A model generated the notes under the pieces. That model saw only the letters and a list, made by a program, of their open reading frames with translations. It was not told the origin of the DNA and did no database searches. Source: Muribaculaceae bacterium (lineage in GTDB: Bacteria > Bacteroidota > Bacteroidia > Bacteroidales > Muribaculaceae). From it: DNA of 64,000 nucleotides. Where the stretch lies: positions 1-64,000 of the forward strand of contig JAFSCJ010000005.1 in the NCBI GenBank assembly GCA_017436845.1, written 5' to 3'. Positions 26,643 to 35,817 of this stretch are shown one piece after another. The position numbers and the translations under genes are program-made. Position 1 is the first letter of the stretch, and the number at the start of each line of letters is the position of its first letter.

Positions 26643-28265
26643 CTATTCCTCATCATTTCGATTCTTGGTTTTTGCTCTATTTTTAGATGACGAAGAGTTC
26701 ATGTCCTTCTCTTCTTGGAGATCTATCTCATTGCGTTTTTTATCCAACACTCTATATTGTAAATATGCAAGCGATTGGTCAGGCAAGATACGGAACTTAA
26801 ATCCCATCTTCATGCGCCAACGCACATACTCTGAAAATAGGCCTTTCTTCAAATAGGCATCAATAAACGGATGCACATATACAATAAAGTTTCTCTCCTT
26901 CAGTGAATTAATCAGATAGTCAATCTTTTCTCTCAACACATCGGTAAATAACAACGATGGTTGCACCTCGCCTTTACCGAAACATGACGGACAGGCTTCT
27001 GTGGTTACAATGTCAAGAGCAGGGCGCACACGCTGACGAGTAATCTGCATCAGTCCGAATTTACTCAATGGCAATATATTGTGACGTGCGCGGTCATTTG
27101 CCATAATTGTCCTCATGTGCTCATAAAGCGTTTGACGGTGTTCAGCTTTATTCATATCAATAAAGTCAACCACAATAATTCCGCCCATGTCACGCAATCG
27201 CAATTGTCGTGCAATTTCATCGGCTGCACGCAGGTTAACTTCCAGGGCATTACTTTCTTGATCATTTCCGGCTTTTGCTCTATTTCCGGAATTTACATCT
27301 ATCACATGTAGAGCTTCTGTGTGCTCAATAATAATATATGCACCTGATTTAAAAGAGACGATTTTCCCAAATGAGGACTTTATCTGCCTTGTTATATTGA
27401 AATGATCGAAAATCGGCTCATCTTTATCATATAGCTGAACTATCTCTTGTCGTTCAGGAGCAATGAGATTTACATACTTTGATATCTGACTATAAATATC
27501 AGCATCATTAACATAGATATTCTCAAAAGTAGGGCTAAAAATGTCCCTCAACACGCCCACAATGCGACTTTCCTCTTCAAAAATGAGAGAAGGAGCATCC
27601 ACACGTTGTGCCTTAGCGATTGCATCCTCCCAGCATTTCAAAAGTGTTTTCAATTCATGATTAAGTTCAGCCACACGTTTACCTTCGGCTGATGTGCGCA
27701 CTATTACGCCGAAATTTTTAGGCTTTATACTACCTATTAATTGACGCAATCGCAATTTTTCCTCTGTCGATTTAATTTTTTGTGAGATAGAGATTTTATC
27801 ACAAAATGGGATTAGCACCAAATATCGACCGGTAAATGTTATTTCGGTTGTGAGTCGTGGTCCTTTTGAGGATATAGGCTCTTTGACAATTTGAACCATC
27901 AATTCCTGTCCTGGAGTTAGAGTCTCTGCCACTGTTCCATGCTTGTCAATATCAGGAAGCAGTTTCATTTTTGACAACGAAGGTACTCGTTTTTTATCCT
28001 CTAAAACCTGTTTAAGAAAAGATGAATAGGAAGAGTATTGGGAACCAAGATCTAAGTAATGAAGAAAAGCGTCTTTCTCATACCCCACGTTGACAAAAGC
28101 GGCATTTAAACCCGGCATCAGTTTCTTTACCTTTGCCAAATAAATGTCGCCCACAGCATAGGAAACATTCCGCGATTCTTTCTGCAAAGAAACTAATCGG
28201 GAATCTTCCACCAAAGCGATTGACACCTCGGTGGGTTGTACATCTACTATGAGTTCACTTTTCAT
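26643..28265 (-). CDS. rng: Ribonuclease G family endoribonuclease
   Basis: A 540-residue RNase E/G enzyme for mRNA decay and rRNA processing. An S1 RNA-binding domain lies near residues 37-120 (VGDIYLAKVKKLMPGLNAAFVNVG). The magnesium site is visible in VIDVNSGN and in VVDFIDM. The zinc-link cysteines are in CPSCFGKGEV. The long C-terminal scaffold of E. coli RNase E is absent, so it is an RNase G-type protein. A hairpin-bearing leader of about 110 nt lies between it and the small basic gene upstream. Confidence 0.93.
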   Translation of the reverse strand: MKSELIVDVQPTEVSIALVEDSRLVSLQKESRNVSYAVGDIYLAKVKKLMPGLNAAFVNVGYEKDAFLHYLDLGSQYSSYSSFLKQVLEDKKRVPSLSKMKLLPDIDKHGTVAETLTPGQELMVQIVKEPISSKGPRLTTEITFTGRYLVLIPFCDKISISQKIKSTEEKLRLRQLIGSIKPKNFGVIVRTSAEGKRVAELNHELKTLLKCWEDAIAKAQRVDAPSLIFEEESRIVGVLRDIFSPTFENIYVNDADIYSQISKYVNLIAPERQEIVQLYDKDEPIFDHFNITRQIKSSFGKIVSFKSGAYIIIEHTEALHVIDVNSGNRAKAGNDQESNALEVNLRAADEIARQLRLRDMGGIIVVDFIDMNKAEHRQTLYEHMRTIMANDRARHNILPLSKFGLMQITRQRVRPALDIVTTEACPSCFGKGEVQPSLLFTDVLREKIDYLINSLKERNFIVYVHPFIDAYLKKGLFSEYVRWRMKMGFKFRILPDQSLAYLQYRVLDKKRNEIDLQEEKDMNSSSSKNRAKTKNRNDEE

Positions 28266-28289
28266 CTCTTAGAATACATTTAATACACA

Positions 28290-28334
28290 AAGAACAAACT
28301 TTAATGGGAGAAAAGCCACATCAAGTTTGTTCTT
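28290..28334 (-). other. Hairpin in the rng leader
   Basis: A perfect 12-bp inverted repeat AAGAACAAACTT (28290-28301) and AAGTTTGTTCTT (28323-28334) encloses a 21-nt loop. It starts 24 bp upstream of the rng start codon. It could be a regulatory leader structure or a weak terminator of the HU transcript. Confidence 0.55.
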
Positions 28335-28376
28335 CGTATAGCGTTTAGTCGAAAGTTCTGTCAACTAAATCGAAGA

Positions 28377-28466
28377 TTATTTCTTCTTATGACGATTCTT
28401 TCTTAGGCGTTTTTTGCGCTTGTGAGTAGCCATCTTGTGGCCTTTTCTTTTCTTTCCGCTTGGCAT
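28377..28466 (-). CDS. 29-residue AURKAIP1/COX24-type basic protein (probable ribosome-associated)
   Basis: A tiny gene not much larger than a leader peptide. It reads MPSGKKRKGHKMATHKR at the N-terminus and ends KNRHKKK. More than half the residues are Lys, Arg or His. It matches the short AURKAIP1/COX24-domain proteins annotated in Bacteroidota genomes, related to mitochondrial small-subunit protein mS38. Association with the ribosome is inferred from this family and from its position between HU and rng. Start and stop are unambiguous: 30 codons from ATG 28466 to TAA. Confidence 0.85.
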   Translation of the reverse strand: MPSGKKRKGHKMATHKRKKRLRKNRHKKK

Positions 28467-28538
28467 TTTGTTACGCTTTTATAATTAGTAATTGGGTTGA
28501 TTCTCTCTAATTGTGCGATATTTAAATGTTCTCGCGTA

Positions 28539-28811
28539 TTATTTTACATCTTCCATGAACACTTTCGCAGGCTTGAATGCCGGAATTTTGTGTGCAGGAA
28601 TAATGATTGTTGTGTTTTTAGAGATGTTGCGTGCAGTTTTTTCTGAACGAGTTTTCACAATAAAGCTACCGAATCCTCTTAGGTAAACATTTTCACCATT
28701 TGCAAGTGAATCTTTTACAATCTCCATAAATTTTTCGATAGTTTCAAGAACATTAGCTTTTTCGATGCCTGTTGTTTTTGAAATCTCGTTTACAATATCA
28801 GCTTTAGTCAT
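28539..28811 (-). CDS. HU/IHF-family DNA-binding protein
   Basis: A 90-residue nucleoid protein that would dimerise and bind DNA. The core GFGSF is at residues 46-50 and the arm region ARNISKNTTIIIPAHKIPAFKPAK follows. At position 63, where HU/IHF proteins usually have the DNA-intercalating proline of the RNP tip, this protein has Ile (Arg61-Asn62-Ile63). It is upstream of the small basic protein and rng on the same strand. No consensus promoter was found in the 190-bp gap before it. Confidence 0.93.
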   Translation of the reverse strand: MTKADIVNEISKTTGIEKANVLETIEKFMEIVKDSLANGENVYLRGFGSFIVKTRSEKTARNISKNTTIIIPAHKIPAFKPAKVFMEDVK

Positions 28812-29001
28812 TGTTATATATTTTAATTATTAATTATTAATATCGTTGATATGCAAGCTATTAAGGGCACATCCCCCCACGCTCAAAATTTGCAACTGCA
28901 AATATCGTACTTTTTTTTCAAATAGCCACAACATCAACGCCATTTTTTCTCACAAAACTCACATTTGGACACTATTTATTCTCATTTTTGGAATTACGAC
29001 A

Positions 29002-29724
29002 TTATAAAATGTCACAAATCTCAGTCAAGTTAAACACCTCTATTGCATCAACATCATTTAGAGTAGCACATTCTCCATTGCGATTAAAATAAATTGCACG
29101 CCAACCGGCACCCACTGCTCCGGCAATATCCGTGTCGGGATTATCTCCTATTATTAGTGTGCATTCTGCCTCAACATTACTTTTCTGCAAAGCATAGTCA
29201 AAGATACGCTTGTCAGGCTTATTTACTCCTATATCATCACTCAATACCACCGCATCAAAATAATCTACGATATCACTTGATTTCATTTTTCGGTATTGCA
29301 CCTCGTAAAATCCGTTACTTATAACCCCTATTTTATATCCTTGAGATTTCAGATAGTCCAACAGTTCACGAGCTCCAGGAACAAGAGTCTTTAATGACGC
29401 CAACTTATCAAGATACACATCACTTAACTTCGCACTCATTTTTATTGCCTCATTATTATCATATCCTGCATCGACGAGTACCTTACGAAACCGTTCAACC
29501 ATGAGAAATTCTTTTGTTATCTTCCCTGCATTATAGAGCAACCATAGTCGATGGTTGTTTTCTTGATAGGTATTGCGCCATGTATCAACATCGCCAAAAG
29601 CCACTCCTAATCCAGCATATTCATACACATGAGCCAATGCCTCCCACGAGTTTGACTTGAAATCCCAAATAGTGTCATCAAGATCAACCCACACCCAATC
29701 GATATTTTCTTTTTTAAGTTCCAT
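29002..29724 (-). CDS. YjjG-type HAD nucleotidase
   Basis: A 240-residue HAD hydrolase. Motif I DLDDTIWDF contains the nucleophile Asp and the acid/base Asp. Motif II is VISNGFYEVQ. The lysine of motif III sits in GVNKPDKRIF and motif IV is GDNPDTDIAG. Layout matches YjjG/YfnB, which dephosphorylate pyrimidine and noncanonical nucleoside monophosphates. Substrate is inferred by family only. Monocistronic between HU (with a 190-bp gap) and the divergent hypothetical gene. Confidence 0.85.
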   Translation of the reverse strand: MELKKENIDWVWVDLDDTIWDFKSNSWEALAHVYEYAGLGVAFGDVDTWRNTYQENNHRLWLLYNAGKITKEFLMVERFRKVLVDAGYDNNEAIKMSAKLSDVYLDKLASLKTLVPGARELLDYLKSQGYKIGVISNGFYEVQYRKMKSSDIVDYFDAVVLSDDIGVNKPDKRIFDYALQKSNVEAECTLIIGDNPDTDIAGAVGAGWRAIYFNRNGECATLNDVDAIEVFNLTEICDIL

Positions 29725-29817
29725 TTATGTACTACTTGATTAATCTCTACGCAAATATCGAAATAGCTTTTTAATTATCCAAATATTGAATTAAATCTTC
29801 GGAAAAACGCTTTTATC

Positions 29818-29848
29818 TTGCTTATAAATTTTCGTTGCATTATCTTTG
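29818..29848 (+). promoter_or_regulatory. Promoter of the 29880 operon
   Basis: TTG at 29818-29820, 20-bp spacer and TATCTTTG at 29841-29848; a leader of about 25 nt to the ATG at 29880. Confidence 0.6.
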
Positions 29849-29879
29849 TCGTAATAAAATTCATTATTTTCTACAAATC

Positions 29880-30254
29880 ATGGATGAAAATTTAAAGAAG
29901 ATACTGAGCAAAGACCCAGATGGTCTCCTCACATATGAATATATTGCCAATCACATCAATTCATGTTATGAAATTATTGATGATTTAGTTGACAATATGA
30001 TAACTGTTGATAAAAACGGGCAATTTCTTGTCAGTGCTGCCCGCTATTTAACAGCTATCGACCGCGAAAAATTTAGTCTGGCAATTAACCGATTGATAGC
30101 ATCGGCAATTGAAAAGGACCGCGAACATCGTTACATCGGTGACCTATTGCAAAGCATTTGGGGCGCTGATTACACCGAGCGAATTGAAGAATTAAATTCA
30201 AGCGATGATAATTTCCGTCGCATTTATAAACGTTTATATCCTAAAGGAATTTGA
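29880..30254 (+). CDS. Hypothetical protein, 124 residues
   Basis: Unrecognised. The ATG at 29880 is chosen because it follows the promoter at a normal distance; the longer frame from 29835 starts inside the promoter. The protein is acidic and mostly helical, with IDDLVDNMITVDKNGQFLVSAARYL and AINRLIASAIEKDREHRYIGDLLQSIWG, and has no signal peptide or membrane segment. The PPIase gene starts four bases after its stop, so it is the first gene of an operon with the PPIase and an M16 peptidase. Confidence 0.7.
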   Translation: MDENLKKILSKDPDGLLTYEYIANHINSCYEIIDDLVDNMITVDKNGQFLVSAARYLTAIDREKFSLAINRLIASAIEKDREHRYIGDLLQSIWGADYTERIEELNSSDDNFRRIYKRLYPKGI

Positions 30255-30258
30255 AATC

Positions 30259-31143
30259 ATGCGCAAAACATTATTTTTATTAACAGCTTTACTTTGCTCA
30301 TTGGCTTCATGCAATGCCAATTCATCAGCAAAAGACACATCAAACGACAATTCTAACAACTCTAAAAACAATACAACAATGACAACAGTCGATACTACCG
30401 ATGTAATGGTAGATATTAAAACATCTTTGGGTGATATTCGTGTTTTACTATATGGCGACACGCCAAAACATCGCGACAATTTCATCAAACTTGTTAATGA
30501 CAATTACTACAATGGTACTCTTTTCCATCGCGTCATCAATGAGTTTATGATTCAAGCCGGAGACCCCGATTCAAAGAATGCCCCTGCAGGAAAAATGTTA
30601 GGTTCAGGTGGCCCAGGATATCAAATCGATGCCGAAATCGTGTATCCTAAACATTTCCACAAGCGCGGAGCTCTTGCCGCTGCCCGTCAAGGAGACCAAG
30701 TAAACCCTGAAAAGAAATCATCTGGCTCTCAGTTCTATATCGTTACAGGAAAAGTATATAACGAAGGGCAACTAAAGCAAATGGAAGGACAACTTGCAAT
30801 GAGACAAAAGCAAGCCATTTTCAACAATCTTGCCCTACAATATCGCGATTCTATCATGAACATGCGAAAAAATCGAGATCAAATGGGATTACAAAGCCTT
30901 CAAAACGAGCTTATCGCGAAAACCGAAGCCGAGGCAGCCAAAAATCCTGCATCATTCACTGAAGAACAACGCCAAGCTTATTCTACTGTAGGAGGAACAC
31001 CTCACTTGGATAATGACTATACAGTATTCGGTGAAATTGTTTCAGGAATGGATGTTGTTGCAAAAATCGAAAAAGTTGCAACAAACGCTCAAGACCGACC
31101 TGAAGAAGATATCAAAATCATTAGCGCAAAAATTGTAAAATGA
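30259..31143 (+). CDS. Cyclophilin-type peptidyl-prolyl isomerase lipoprotein
   Basis: A 294-residue lipoprotein with lipobox LASC (Cys18), likely acting on protein folding in the periplasm. The cyclophilin domain from about residue 45 has FHRVINEFMIQAGD, GSGGPGYQIDAE and SGSQFYIVTG, then a helical insert of about 70 residues (GQLKQMEGQLAMRQKQ to EEQRQAYS) before the last strand with YTVFGEIVSGMDVV. Start 30259 is chosen over an in-frame 30205 because it gives a proper lipoprotein signal. Its stop overlaps the M16 peptidase start by 4 bp. Confidence 0.9.
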   Translation: MRKTLFLLTALLCSLASCNANSSAKDTSNDNSNNSKNNTTMTTVDTTDVMVDIKTSLGDIRVLLYGDTPKHRDNFIKLVNDNYYNGTLFHRVINEFMIQAGDPDSKNAPAGKMLGSGGPGYQIDAEIVYPKHFHKRGALAAARQGDQVNPEKKSSGSQFYIVTGKVYNEGQLKQMEGQLAMRQKQAIFNNLALQYRDSIMNMRKNRDQMGLQSLQNELIAKTEAEAAKNPASFTEEQRQAYSTVGGTPHLDNDYTVFGEIVSGMDVVAKIEKVATNAQDRPEEDIKIISAKIVK

Positions 31144-32375
31144 TTGAAATAAATCGTTTCACACTACCCAATGGGTTACGTGTTGTACACAACTACGATA
31201 GTGCCACTGCAATGGTGGCACTTAATGTCTTATATAATGTAGGTGCAAAAGATGAAGATCCTCAAATGACAGGATTGGCTCATCTGTTTGAGCATTTGAT
31301 GTTTGGTGGCTCTGTAAACATTCCCGAATTTGATACAGCAATCGAACGTGCCGGTGGGTGGAATAATGCATGGACCAACAATGATTACACTAATTTCTAT
31401 GACGTAGTACCTGCCCACAACGCCGAGACTGCATTTTGGCTTGAAAGCGACCGCATGTTAGCCCTTGCATTCAACGAAAAGCCCCTTGAGGTTCAACGCC
31501 ATGTCGTCATAGAAGAGTTCAAAGAAGTGTGCCTAAACAAGCCCTATGGCGATATGGGACACCAATTACGTTCCCTTATTTACGCCAAACATCCCTATCG
31601 TTTCCCAACAATAGGGAAAGAGATCAGCCACATCGAGAAAGTAACGCTTCAAGATGTTAAGGATTTCTTTTACAGCCACTATGCCCCAAACAATGCAGTC
31701 TTAGCAGTGTCGGGACATATAAGCATAGAGGAGACCAAACGCCTTGTTGAAAAATGGTTTAGCGATATTCCCTCTCGCTCGATAGCTCCTCGTAACTACC
31801 CTTCTGAACCGGAGCAAACTGAAGAGCGAAAGAAAGTCACATCAGGGAAAGTGCCACAAACCGCAATAGTAAAAGCATTTAGAATGCCGGGATACAATTC
31901 TCCTGACTACATCCCTTGCGACATTATCACCGATTTGCTTGCATCGGGACGCTCATCTCGATTTTATCGCAATCTGCTAATGGGAACCGACCTATTTACT
32001 GAAATTGATGCATCAATTTGCGGTAGTGATGAGCCAGGGCACTTAATCCTAAATGCCAAACTGACAAAAAACGATTCCGAATCCATAAAACGTGCTGAAG
32101 AATTAATGCTCTCAGAAGCGTTATCTATTACTAATGAATCATTGACTGAATATGAGTTGACACGGACAATAAATAGATATGAATCAAACTTCACATTCGG
32201 TTCAATCATTTTTTTAGCTAAAGCACAAGCATTAGCAATGAGTGAAATGCACAATGAAGACATCAACAGGATTGTCCCTCGATACAGAGAAATTACAACT
32301 AATAAAATTGTCAGCATCGCACAAGAAATTTTTAATCCCCAAAAATGTTCAACCCTCATTTATAACCCTGAGTAA
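31140..32375 (+). CDS. M16-family zinc peptidase
   Basis: A 411-residue pitrilysin-family protein. The inverted zinc motif HLFEH is at residues 48-52, and the downstream glutamate that completes the site lies in EEFKEVC. No signal peptide is visible. The size corresponds to one M16 half (about 400 residues), so it may work as a dimer, as in mitochondrial processing peptidase-type enzymes. Starts at an ATGA overlap with the PPIase, indicating translational coupling. Confidence 0.88.
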   Translation: MIEINRFTLPNGLRVVHNYDSATAMVALNVLYNVGAKDEDPQMTGLAHLFEHLMFGGSVNIPEFDTAIERAGGWNNAWTNNDYTNFYDVVPAHNAETAFWLESDRMLALAFNEKPLEVQRHVVIEEFKEVCLNKPYGDMGHQLRSLIYAKHPYRFPTIGKEISHIEKVTLQDVKDFFYSHYAPNNAVLAVSGHISIEETKRLVEKWFSDIPSRSIAPRNYPSEPEQTEERKKVTSGKVPQTAIVKAFRMPGYNSPDYIPCDIITDLLASGRSSRFYRNLLMGTDLFTEIDASICGSDEPGHLILNAKLTKNDSESIKRAEELMLSEALSITNESLTEYELTRTINRYESNFTFGSIIFLAKAQALAMSEMHNEDINRIVPRYREITTNKIVSIAQEIFNPQKCSTLIYNPE

Positions 32376-32450
32376 AAGCCAAAAACACTCATTAATTACT
32401 CAAAAACCGCATTTTAGCATTAAAATTTACATTAATATCATTTTTTTTAT

Positions 32451-32458
32451 TAAATTTG
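32451..32458 (+). promoter_or_regulatory. Candidate -7 box of the DUF349 gene
   Basis: TAAATTTG matches TAnnTTTG, 71 nt before the ATG at 32530. A 16-bp palindrome (32480-32495) lies in the predicted leader. Confidence 0.45.
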
Positions 32459-32479
32459 AAATCTATTAAATAACATGAT

Positions 32480-32495
32480 ACGGTAAAATTACCGT
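32480..32495. promoter_or_regulatory. Palindrome in the DUF349 leader
   Basis: ACGGTAA-AA-TTACCGT, a 7-bp inverted repeat just downstream of the predicted transcription start. Confidence 0.35.
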
Positions 32496-32529
32496 GAAGG
32501 CACATTATGTAACTTAAAAACTTTTTATT

Positions 32530-34353
32530 ATGGAATTGCGTGAACAGTCCTTAAATCCTGAAATCAAAGGAAAGGACCAAACCTTGAACGAAGGACAAAC
32601 AGAAGTCCTAAATGTGAATCAAACAGAAGAAACAACAGCCGAAGCCGCTGAAAAACTTTCAAAAGAGCAGATTGTTGAACTTGCCACAGAATTATCGGCA
32701 AAACCGGCAATAGAAATCTCTCGCGACGAAATCACTAAAATCAAGCAGCAATTCTATTCAATACGCAAAGCCGAATTAGAAGTTGAAAAAGCGGAATTCC
32801 TTGAAAAAGGGAATGAAGAAGCTGCATTTGCCCCCAAAACAGATGAACTTGAAGAAAAATTTAAAGGAATTCTTAACGAGATAAAGGAGAAAAAAGCAGC
32901 TTTACTTGCCGAACAAGAAGCTACACGCCAAGCAAACTATGATCGCAAATCAGCAATCATAACAGAAATCAATGAAATGGCTGCTGATACCGACAATGTC
33001 AATCGTCTTTTCCCTAAATTCAAAGAATTACAACAAGAATTCAAATCGATAGGAGAAGTTTCTCCCACTGTAATGAGCGAATTATGGAAAAGCTATCAAG
33101 ATGCAGTTGAACGTTATTATGACCAACTAAAAATCAACAAAGACCTTCGCGATTATGATTTCAAGAAAAACCTTGATATCAAACAGCTATTATGTGCCGA
33201 AGCAGAAAAGCTCGCGGAAGAAACCGATGTCATCGTTGCATTCAAGAGATTGCAAGACCTTCATGAAAAATGGCGTGAAACAGGACCTGTAGCAAAAGAA
33301 ATTCGCGAAGATATATGGGTACGCTTCAAAGATGCCTCCGCTATCATCAATAAAAAATACCAAGCATTCTTTGAAGAAAGAAAATCTCGCGAGCAAGAAA
33401 ATGAAACAGCAAAAACCGCAATATGCGAACGTGTTGAAGCCCTTGATTTCGAGTCGCTCAAGAGCTATGCGGCATGGGATGAAATGACTAAGACCATTAT
33501 TGCAGCACAAGAGGATTGGAAGAAACTCGGCTTTGCATCAAAGAAAATGAACAATGTATTGTTTGCCCGCTTCCGCGAAACATGCGATAAATTCTTTGCA
33601 ATGAAAGCCGACTATTTCAAACGCATGAAAGACGACTTCAGCAGCAACCTCGAAAAGAAAATTGCCCTTTGTGAACGCGCTGAAGCACTAAAAGACAGCA
33701 CTGATTGGAAGAAAACATCCGATGAACTTGTTGCACTTCAAAAAGAATGGAAGACTATAGGTGCTGTTGCAAAGAAACACAGCGATGCCATCTGGAAACG
33801 TTTCCTTACGGCTTGCGATTATTTCTTTGAACAAAAAAAGAAAAATTCTTCAAGCACCAAAAATGTGGAACACGCTAATCTCAACGCGAAAAACGAGATT
33901 ATCGCAACCCTTCAAAACATCGCTCACGATGCAGACAAAGAAGATGTAAAAAAACAAGTCAAAGAATTAACAACCAAATGGCAACAAATAGGACATGTGC
34001 CATTTAAAGAAAAAGACAAAGTTTATGAAGCTTACCGCAAAGCTCTAAACGACCTTTATGACCGCTTTGACCTAAAAGAAACAAAAGCTAACTTCGCCAA
34101 CTTTGAAAATGCCATCAACGAAATGGGTGGCGACGAAAATAAACTATACCGCGAACGTGAACGTCTGCTCCGTAGTTATGAACAAAAGCGTAATGAGCTC
34201 CACACCTATGAAAACAATCTTGGATTCTTTAACTCAAAATCTAAGTCAGGAGATTCTATGCTTCGCGAAATGGAACGCAAAATACAACGCATAAAAGAAG
34301 ACTTAGCAACCATCGAAAAGAAAATCGGTGTTATCGACAGCAAACTAAATTAA
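32530..34353 (+). CDS. DUF349 domain protein
   Basis: A 607-residue acidic, highly charged, helical protein without signal or membrane segments. Several tandem DUF349 modules of about 75 residues show a repeated W-x-x-x-G/A pattern (EKWRETGPVAKEI, DWKKLGFASKKMNNVLFARFRE, EWKTIGAVAKKHSDAIWKRF, KWQQIGHVPFKEKDKVYEAYR). The C-terminus is a coiled coil. Function unknown. Transcribed alone, between the M16 operon and the sugar transferase, and likely co-oriented with the latter. Confidence 0.9.
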   Translation: MELREQSLNPEIKGKDQTLNEGQTEVLNVNQTEETTAEAAEKLSKEQIVELATELSAKPAIEISRDEITKIKQQFYSIRKAELEVEKAEFLEKGNEEAAFAPKTDELEEKFKGILNEIKEKKAALLAEQEATRQANYDRKSAIITEINEMAADTDNVNRLFPKFKELQQEFKSIGEVSPTVMSELWKSYQDAVERYYDQLKINKDLRDYDFKKNLDIKQLLCAEAEKLAEETDVIVAFKRLQDLHEKWRETGPVAKEIREDIWVRFKDASAIINKKYQAFFEERKSREQENETAKTAICERVEALDFESLKSYAAWDEMTKTIIAAQEDWKKLGFASKKMNNVLFARFRETCDKFFAMKADYFKRMKDDFSSNLEKKIALCERAEALKDSTDWKKTSDELVALQKEWKTIGAVAKKHSDAIWKRFLTACDYFFEQKKKNSSSTKNVEHANLNAKNEIIATLQNIAHDADKEDVKKQVKELTTKWQQIGHVPFKEKDKVYEAYRKALNDLYDRFDLKETKANFANFENAINEMGGDENKLYRERERLLRSYEQKRNELHTYENNLGFFNSKSKSGDSMLREMERKIQRIKEDLATIEKKIGVIDSKLN

Positions 34354-34369
34354 GCAAACTTATGTCTTT

Positions 34370-34409
34370 TGCCAAACGATGGGATGGATTAACATTCCAT
34401 CGTTTGGCA
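34370..34409 (+). terminator. Hairpin after the DUF349 gene
   Basis: TGCCAAACGATGG (34370-34382) pairs exactly with 34397-34409. It begins 16 nt past the stop. No T tract follows on either strand, so termination is less certain. Confidence 0.45.
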
Positions 34410-34431
34410 TGATAAGAAATAATACACACTT

Positions 34432-35817
34432 ATGACTACTAACCACAGAGGTCGATATGGGCGCTATTTAAATTCAATATTAATTTTAACCGATTTTATC
34501 GTAATTAATATTGTTTTTATTGCAACTTGTCTTATTTCCCCCGACATAATACAAGAACATGCCCGTGTAGCCTTATTTCTTCTTAATATTTCGTATATTC
34601 CCATTGCTATTTGGGGATTAAACGTCCATACTAAAAGGTCATTACACTTAGATCTTATTTTATTACAATCATTCAAAGTTGTAGGAATTCATGCACTATC
34701 CTACCTATCGTTACTTTATTTCTTAAAAATAGCCCATATTCCCACTAAATCATTTCTCATCTTATATGGATTGATGTTTGTCGCACTACCTTTATGGTGG
34801 AGCATTTCAAGACAAATTCTGAAATATTTCCGTAGCAAAGGAAGAAACTATATTAAAGCCATTATTATAGGGAGCAATGAGACAGCTCAACGCCTATATG
34901 ATGAAATGCTTTCTGATGCAGGATATGGATACCGTGTGGGAGGTTTCTTTGATGACTCTTGTCCGGAAAATCTAAAAGATAAATATCTTGGAACAATAGA
35001 TGATCTAGAAGAATATCTCAAACGCGAAAAAGTTGATGAGATTTACTACACATTATCGGGAGAAAACAACAAAGCTATACGTTCGGTTATAAAGATTGCC
35101 GATAACAACGTAATTCAATTCTATTACGTTCCACAGTTAAGCAAATACCTCAGTCGCGGATTTGAGTTATACAACATGGGCTCTGTACCGGTATTAACTC
35201 TACGTCGCAACCCACTTTCAAAGCACATTAATCGTTTCATTAAACGAGCATTTGACATTATATTCTCTTCAGTCGTATTACTATTCTCCCCCATTATATT
35301 TATCCCGGTTGCCATTGCCATTAAGATTTCATCACCGGGACCGGTATTTTTCAAGCAACTACGCACCGGATATCGTGGTCGCGATTTCCACTGCTGGAAA
35401 TTCCGCACAATGCGTGTGAATGCCGAGAGTGACAAACTTCAAGCGAAAAAGGATGATCCACGAAAAACAAGAATCGGGAATTTCCTACGCAAGACAAGCA
35501 TTGATGAACTACCTCAATTTATCAATGTCTTTTTAGGTGACATGTCGGTCGTTGGACCTCGTCCTCACATGTTAAAGCACACTCAGGATTATAGCCAGTT
35601 AATCGACAAATACATGGTGAGACACCTTATCAAACCAGGCATTACCGGATGGGCTCAAGCCAATGGCTGGAGAGGACAAACCGAGGAGTTATGGCAAATG
35701 GAGAAACGTGTCGAATATGACGTGTGGTACATTGAGCACTGGACCTTCTTGCTTGACATTAAGATTATCATTCGCACAGTATTAAATGCTATACATGGAG
35801 AAAAAAACGCGTTCTAG
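34432..35817 (+). CDS. Polyprenyl-phosphate hexose-1-phosphate transferase (WcaJ-like)
   Basis: A 461-residue membrane protein. Four or five N-terminal helices (to about residue 130) precede a Rossmann-like domain (KAIIIGSNETAQRLYDEM). A further helix starts the catalytic domain (RAFDIIFSSVVLLFSPIIF). The domain has SSPGPVFFKQLRTGYRG, KFRTMR, the acidic pair in RKTSIDELPQF, and VVGPRPHM, as in initiating glycosyltransferases that load the first sugar onto undecaprenyl phosphate for exopolysaccharide or O-antigen assembly. No other polysaccharide genes are adjacent. Its stop codon lies inside the terminator hairpin. Confidence 0.9.
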   Translation: MTTNHRGRYGRYLNSILILTDFIVINIVFIATCLISPDIIQEHARVALFLLNISYIPIAIWGLNVHTKRSLHLDLILLQSFKVVGIHALSYLSLLYFLKIAHIPTKSFLILYGLMFVALPLWWSISRQILKYFRSKGRNYIKAIIIGSNETAQRLYDEMLSDAGYGYRVGGFFDDSCPENLKDKYLGTIDDLEEYLKREKVDEIYYTLSGENNKAIRSVIKIADNNVIQFYYVPQLSKYLSRGFELYNMGSVPVLTLRRNPLSKHINRFIKRAFDIIFSSVVLLFSPIIFIPVAIAIKISSPGPVFFKQLRTGYRGRDFHCWKFRTMRVNAESDKLQAKKDDPRKTRIGNFLRKTSIDELPQFINVFLGDMSVVGPRPHMLKHTQDYSQLIDKYMVRHLIKPGITGWAQANGWRGQTEELWQMEKRVEYDVWYIEHWTFLLDIKIIIRTVLNAIHGEKNAF

